Made by a program: the position numbers and the translations under genes. Below the pieces are notes generated by a model. That model saw nothing but the letters and a program-made list of their open reading frames with translations. It was not told where the DNA came from and did not search any database. DNA of 64,000 nt from Porticoccus sp965660005 (GTDB taxonomy: Bacteria; Pseudomonadota; Gammaproteobacteria; Pseudomonadales; Porticoccaceae): NCBI RefSeq assembly GCF_965660005.1, contig NZ_CBFHYF010000005.1:1-64000 (forward strand). The letters run 5' to 3'. Shown piece by piece: positions 60,313 to 64,000 of this stretch (position 1 is the first letter of the stretch; every line of letters starts with the position of its first letter).

Positions 60313-61527
60313 GTGGATAATGACAAGCAGCTAGATGACACCAACCCGCAAGTAAACCCGAAAAAAACCATAAACCCTCAGACTGCGCAGGCAGATGATC
60401 CTGTGATGGTGTCTGACGGTGTCTCCACAGAGTCCTCTAACCCACCCGGGTCAGGGGAAGCGGCTGGTAGCTCGCAAAAGTCCGGGCAATCCCAATCCCT
60501 CAGGCCAATGCTGTTCTTTCTGATTATCCTGCTGTTGTTCACTATTGCCGCAGGTATGGCTGGTGGCTGGTGGCTCTACTCTCAGCAACAGCGGCAGCCG
60601 GTTATTCAAGACGATCTCGCTGCTCTCCACGTGGAGGTTAGACGTCTGCAACAGGCGCTGGTCGAAGAACACCGTTTGCGAAGTGACCTTGTGGCGGATT
60701 TAAGCCAGGCTGACAGGGAGCTGGCGCTCAAAATGAATCATCAAGCCAGTCGGATTGAGGCGATATCGACACCTTCCAGAAAAGACTGGCAATTGGCTGA
60801 GGCTGAATACCTCCTCAGGCTGGGCAATCAGCGTCTGCTGACAGAACGGGACAGTTATAGCGCACTGGCTTTGCTACAGTCCGCGGACAGCATTCTTCGA
60901 GATCTGGATGAAGTCGAGTTGCTGCCTGTTCGTGAAGTCTTGGCAAAGAATATAGTCGCTCTCAAGTCGGCGCCTATGACGGATACGGATGGACTGTATC
61001 TCGAATTAAAAGCGCTTGCCGGGCAGGTAGATGAACTGCCGATGCTGGCACCTCGGATACCGCACTTATCCGGGCAACTCAGGTCAGCTGATTCTGTCGC
61101 CGACCAGTCCGGCATGTGGTACGACCCGTTAGTCAGCATCTTTCACAGTACCTTGAATATCGTCGCCGAGGTTGTTCGCATCAGGCATCGCGAGGAGGTG
61201 ATAGAGCCGATGTTATCTCCCCAGCAGGAACAGTTGATCCGTCTGCGGCTGGCGACGTTAATGGAGCTGGCCCAGCTGGCCATGTTGCGAGAACAACAGG
61301 TTGTTTATGACGGAAGTCTTGCACTAGTCCAACAGTTGCTGGCGGATTATTTTCAACTCAATGAAGAGCAGTCCACGGTTTTGGTGGAGCAGTTAAGTGA
61401 GTTGCAACAGCGATCTGTAGTTCAACCCCGTACGGATATTTCTGCAGGGCTCAATGCACTGCGCGATTACATCGACAGTTGGCAGCAACGTCATGATCTG
61501 GATTCCCAGAGAGGTCAGCAACGGTGA
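60313..61527 (+). CDS. hemX: HemX-like membrane protein (uroporphyrinogen-III C-methyltransferase-like)
   Basis: This 404-residue protein begins at a GTG. It has a disordered Pro/Ser/Gln-rich cytoplasmic N-terminus (1-~58), one membrane helix (LFFLIILLLFTIAAGMAGGWWL) and a long helical periplasmic part with coiled coil (DLAALHVEVRRLQQALVEEHRLRSDLV). The conserved WQLAEAEYLLRLGNQRLLTERD is the HemX family signature. Despite the common product name no methyltransferase domain is present. Function in haem synthesis is uncertain. Confidence 0.9.
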   Translation: MDNDKQLDDTNPQVNPKKTINPQTAQADDPVMVSDGVSTESSNPPGSGEAAGSSQKSGQSQSLRPMLFFLIILLLFTIAAGMAGGWWLYSQQQRQPVIQDDLAALHVEVRRLQQALVEEHRLRSDLVADLSQADRELALKMNHQASRIEAISTPSRKDWQLAEAEYLLRLGNQRLLTERDSYSALALLQSADSILRDLDEVELLPVREVLAKNIVALKSAPMTDTDGLYLELKALAGQVDELPMLAPRIPHLSGQLRSADSVADQSGMWYDPLVSIFHSTLNIVAEVVRIRHREEVIEPMLSPQQEQLIRLRLATLMELAQLAMLREQQVVYDGSLALVQQLLADYFQLNEEQSTVLVEQLSELQQRSVVQPRTDISAGLNALRDYIDSWQQRHDLDSQRGQQR

Positions 61528-62723
61528 GAAAATTGCTGTTGTTTATTGTATTGATTGCCCTGCTGGGTGGAGTCGCTGCCTGGCAAATGCTGGAAACCAG
61601 TGGTTATGTACTGATAGCCGTTGGCAACTACACCATCGAAATGAGCTTGTGGGCGCTACTGTTTTTACTGTTGGTGGTGTGGTTTCTGCTCAGGGCGGGA
61701 AGCTATTTTTTTCGCTTGCTGGTGGAGCCTGGCCGAAATCTTATCCGCCAGGGTATTTCTGCCAGACAACGGCGTTTTCGTGCACGAACCGCAAAAGGGC
61801 TGTTGCAGTTTATTGAAGGGCGCTGGGATTTGGCCCGGCGTAATCTCAAACGAGCTGCACGATACTCCGATATGCCGCTCATCAATTATCTGGCAGCAGC
61901 AAATGCGGCGCACGAACTCGGCGACCGTCTGGATGTCAACCGACTACTTTTAAAAGCAGAGGAAGCCGGTCCTGGTGGTGAGTTGGCTGTTGGGTTGGTT
62001 CAGGCAAGAATGCATCTCCATAGCGAGCAGTACGAAGAGGCACTGGCAATTCTGCAACGCCTTTACGCTCGTGAACCTGACCATGCTCTTGTACTGCGTT
62101 TGTTGCAGCAGGCCTATCTTGGACTAAGTGATTGGTCGAGCCTTGAGAAACTGTTGCCGGACCTGAAGCGTTACCGCGTGTTCGATGACCGTACGCTGGG
62201 CCGGATTGAAGTGGATATTTACGCGGCGCTCCTGGCGGGAATCTCCCCTCAAGCTGAGCTTGCCGGGTCGGCAAGCCTGGTAAAGCTATGGCAGGAGATG
62301 CCCCGTCATGTGCGTTCAAATCCATTCATACTGGATACCTATATCAACGGCTTGTTTCAGTTGGGCGATCATGTGCGAGTGGAGGAATTGCTGCGAAAAA
62401 CACTCAAGTCCAGATGGGATGAGAAATTGGTGAGATTGTTCGGTATGGTCGATAGCGGTGATGCACATCGACAACTATTGATCGCTGAGCGCTGGTTGCG
62501 TGAGCGTCCCAATGACGCTGTGTTGATGCTCACCTTGGGAAGACTCTGTCTTCGCAATCAACTTTGGGGTAAAGCGCGTGACTACCTGGAGAGCTCTTTG
62601 TCACTGAAAGCCAATTCTGAGACCTATGCCGAACTTGCCGGTTTGATGTCAAGGCTGGGTGAACATGAAAAAAGCGCACGTTATTACCAGCAGGGGCTGT
62701 CTTTTATCACAGGTGTAGACTAG
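61524..62723 (+). CDS. hemY: HemY-like TPR membrane protein
   Basis: This 399-residue protein starts at a GTG overlapping the hemX stop by four bases. Two N-terminal membrane helices (about 3-20 and 40-62) precede the conserved RQRRFRARTAKGLLQFIEGRWDLARRNL. TPR-like helical repeats continue to the end (RLCLRNQLWGKARDYLESSLSLKANSETYAELAGLMSRLGEHEKSARYY). It belongs to the gammaproteobacterial HemY family, not to protoporphyrinogen oxidase HemY of Bacillus. Role unclear. Confidence 0.92.
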   Translation: MRKLLLFIVLIALLGGVAAWQMLETSGYVLIAVGNYTIEMSLWALLFLLLVVWFLLRAGSYFFRLLVEPGRNLIRQGISARQRRFRARTAKGLLQFIEGRWDLARRNLKRAARYSDMPLINYLAAANAAHELGDRLDVNRLLLKAEEAGPGGELAVGLVQARMHLHSEQYEEALAILQRLYAREPDHALVLRLLQQAYLGLSDWSSLEKLLPDLKRYRVFDDRTLGRIEVDIYAALLAGISPQAELAGSASLVKLWQEMPRHVRSNPFILDTYINGLFQLGDHVRVEELLRKTLKSRWDEKLVRLFGMVDSGDAHRQLLIAERWLRERPNDAVLMLTLGRLCLRNQLWGKARDYLESSLSLKANSETYAELAGLMSRLGEHEKSARYYQQGLSFITGVD

Positions 62724-62746
62724 CGGGAGTTCATGGCAGAGTGACT

Positions 62747-62787
62747 CACAGTAAAAAGGCGCCCATGCGAGGCACCTTTTTACTGTG
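62747..62787. terminator. Bidirectional terminator between hemY and pckA
   Basis: CACAGTAAAAAGG (62747-62759) pairs perfectly with CCTTTTTACTGTG (62775-62787), with additional GCC/GGC pairs inside. A-rich and T-rich tracts sit within the stem, so it serves both the plus-strand hem operon and the minus-strand pckA gene. Confidence 0.9.
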
Positions 62788-62806
62788 ACGGGTAAGTCAT
62801 AATGAA

Positions 62807-64000
62807 TTAAAGTCTGGGACCCGCATTCAGGACATTATCAGCGACGTCAAAACGTTTGATATTTTCAATAAAGAGTCCGGCGAGTTTGGCAGCCTGTTCG
62901 TCGTAGGCAGTCTTGTCTTCCCAGGTTTCTCTGGGGTTGAGATAGCGGCTATCAACCCCTGGAACCGTGACGGGAATATCCAGGTTTATCAGTGGCAGTC
63001 TGATGGTTTCCACGTTCTCGAGGTCGCCATTCTGGATGGCGGCAATGATCCCCCGTGTTACAGGGATCGGGAACCTGGAGCCAGTGCCACCAGGAGCCCC
63101 GGAGCCCGCTGTCCACCCGGTATTGACCAGATAGACACGACTATCGAAATCGTCGATACGTTTCATCAACAATTCGGCATATACGTTAGCTGGTCTGGGC
63201 ATGAATGGGGCCCCGAAACAGGTGGAGAAAGTCGGCTGGATGCCGGCACTACCACCGACTTCCGTGGAGCCGACTCTGGCGGTATAGCCGCTGAGGAAGT
63301 GATAGGCCGCGGCTTCCTTCGAAAGAATGGATACTGGTGGCAGAACGCCGGATACGTCGCAGGTCAGAAAGATGACATTTTTCGGTTCGCCGGCACGATT
63401 TTCCAGGCAACGCATCTCAACATGCTTCAGCGGATAGCTGCAGCGACCATTTTCTGAAAGGCTGGTGTCATCGTAATCGGCAGTGCGGCTGCTATTGACC
63501 ACCACATTTTCAACAATCGCGCCAAAGCGAATCGCGTCCCAGATGACCGGTTCATTCTTCTGGCTCAGACTGATGGTCTTGGCGTAGCAGCCACCTTCCA
63601 TATTGAATACGGAGCCTTTCGCCCAGCCGTGCTCATCGTCGCCGATGAGGTAGCGGTTTGGGTCGGCTGAGAGGGTTGTTTTACCCGTACCCGACAGGCC
63701 AAAAAACAGGCAGACATCACCGCTCGCACCGACGTTTGCAGCACAGTGCATCGGCATGACATCTTTTTCAGGCAGCAGGAAATTTTGTACCGAAAACATG
63801 GCTTTTTTCATTTCGCCAGCATATTTCAGCCCTGCAATCAGCACCTTGCGCTGAGCGACATTGATAATACCCACGGCATCACTGTTGGTGCCGTCCCGGG
63901 CTGGATCACAGACAAAGTTGGCGGCATGGAGGATTTTCCATTGTTCTTTGCCAGAGGGGTTGTATTTTTCCGGACGAATAAACATGTTACGACCGAACAG
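62807..64000 (-). CDS. pckA: Phosphoenolpyruvate carboxykinase (ATP), C-terminal part (5' end outside window)
   Basis: The frame runs through the right edge of the window, so about the last 397 residues are visible (LFGRNMFIRPEKY onward). PckA converts oxaloacetate and ATP to phosphoenolpyruvate in gluconeogenesis. The kinase motifs FFGLSGTGKTTLSADPNRYLIGDDEHGW (P-loop and metal-binding Asp pair) and GYTARVGSTEVG are intact. RFPIPVTRGIIAAIQNG follows before the C-terminus. Confidence 0.96.
   Translation of the reverse strand: MFGRNMFIRPEKYNPSGKEQWKILHAANFVCDPARDGTNSDAVGIINVAQRKVLIAGLKYAGEMKKAMFSVQNFLLPEKDVMPMHCAANVGASGDVCLFFGLSGTGKTTLSADPNRYLIGDDEHGWAKGSVFNMEGGCYAKTISLSQKNEPVIWDAIRFGAIVENVVVNSSRTADYDDTSLSENGRCSYPLKHVEMRCLENRAGEPKNVIFLTCDVSGVLPPVSILSKEAAAYHFLSGYTARVGSTEVGGSAGIQPTFSTCFGAPFMPRPANVYAELLMKRIDDFDSRVYLVNTGWTAGSGAPGGTGSRFPIPVTRGIIAAIQNGDLENVETIRLPLINLDIPVTVPGVDSRYLNPRETWEDKTAYDEQAAKLAGLFIENIKRFDVADNVLNAGPRL

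Noticed and set aside
1..64000. CRISPR arrays, tRNA or rRNA genes, insertion sequences, prophage genes
   Set aside because: I saw no regularly spaced repeats, no tRNA-like cloverleaf in the short intergenic gaps, and no transposase or phage protein; XerC is the housekeeping recombinase.

Overview
The window is a chromosome segment of a gammaproteobacterium. Several gene orders match those known from Pseudomonas and relatives: argH-algZ-algR-hemC-hemD-hemX-hemY, lptM-lysA-dapF-DUF484-xerC divergent from cyaY, and dksA-gluQ-cbrB-pcnB-folK-panB. Other content fits a marine, Cellvibrionales-like lineage better than Pseudomonas itself: a PPi-type phosphofructokinase, a class I PHA synthase, a TorF porin in front of glnK-amtB, and an Anbu/ATP-grasp cluster. 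This placement is inference from gene order and protein motifs; no 16S gene is present. Coding density is very high and I saw no tRNA, rRNA, insertion sequence, prophage or CRISPR array.

Layout. 1-7.7 kb: end of yhdP, a nitrilase-family amidase, an exported MsrB, pyroglutamyl peptidase, then rlmH-rsfS-nadD-proA on the minus strand. 7.1-11.8 kb: LON-domain protein, DUF4124 protein, PAP2 phosphatase plus glycosyltransferase, and a LexA-controlled umuDC. 11.8-19.3 kb: formaldehyde detoxification (fghA intact, frmA frameshifted) with an acyltransferase, a Na/Pi-type transporter, a large RND/MMPL exporter and a SelW-like protein. 19.3-26.8 kb: a dehydrogenase remnant with a large internal deletion, dtd, a secreted unknown, pfp, mpl-ubiX-DUF2238, an MBL hydrolase and an esterase. 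26.9-34.2 kb: a GST and the minus-strand run dksA-gluQ-cbrB-[small RNA]-pcnB-folK-dNK-panB. 34.4-42.1 kb: aminotransferase-sfsA, rep, phaC, a doubly frameshifted yifB and ubiK. 42.2-45.4 kb: a nitrogen-regulated block torF-glnK-amtB-glnK with sigma-54 and NtrC signals. 45.5-50.7 kb: SIMPL protein, xerC-DUF484-dapF-lysA-lptM and cyaY. 50.8-54.9 kb: Anbu protease convergent with a zinc-peptidase/alpha-E/circularly permuted ATP-grasp operon. 55-64 kb: argH, algZR-type two-component system, hemCDXY and the 3' part of pckA.

The most interesting signal is the 412-base gap between cbrB and pcnB. On the minus strand it holds a perfect-spacing sigma-54 promoter, an upstream TTGTTACC/GGTAACAA inverted repeat, a roughly 140-nt A-rich non-coding transcript and a strong intrinsic terminator. 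Position, promoter type and A-rich content are those of the Pseudomonas CrcZ Hfq/Crc decoy RNA, but the RNA is much shorter and the partner kinase gene cbrA is missing from the locus. The second is the Anbu cluster, a conserved system of unknown product. Three genes (frmA, yifB, a D-2-hydroxyacid dehydrogenase) are broken; the frameshifts in the first two should be checked against reads, because sequencing error cannot be excluded.
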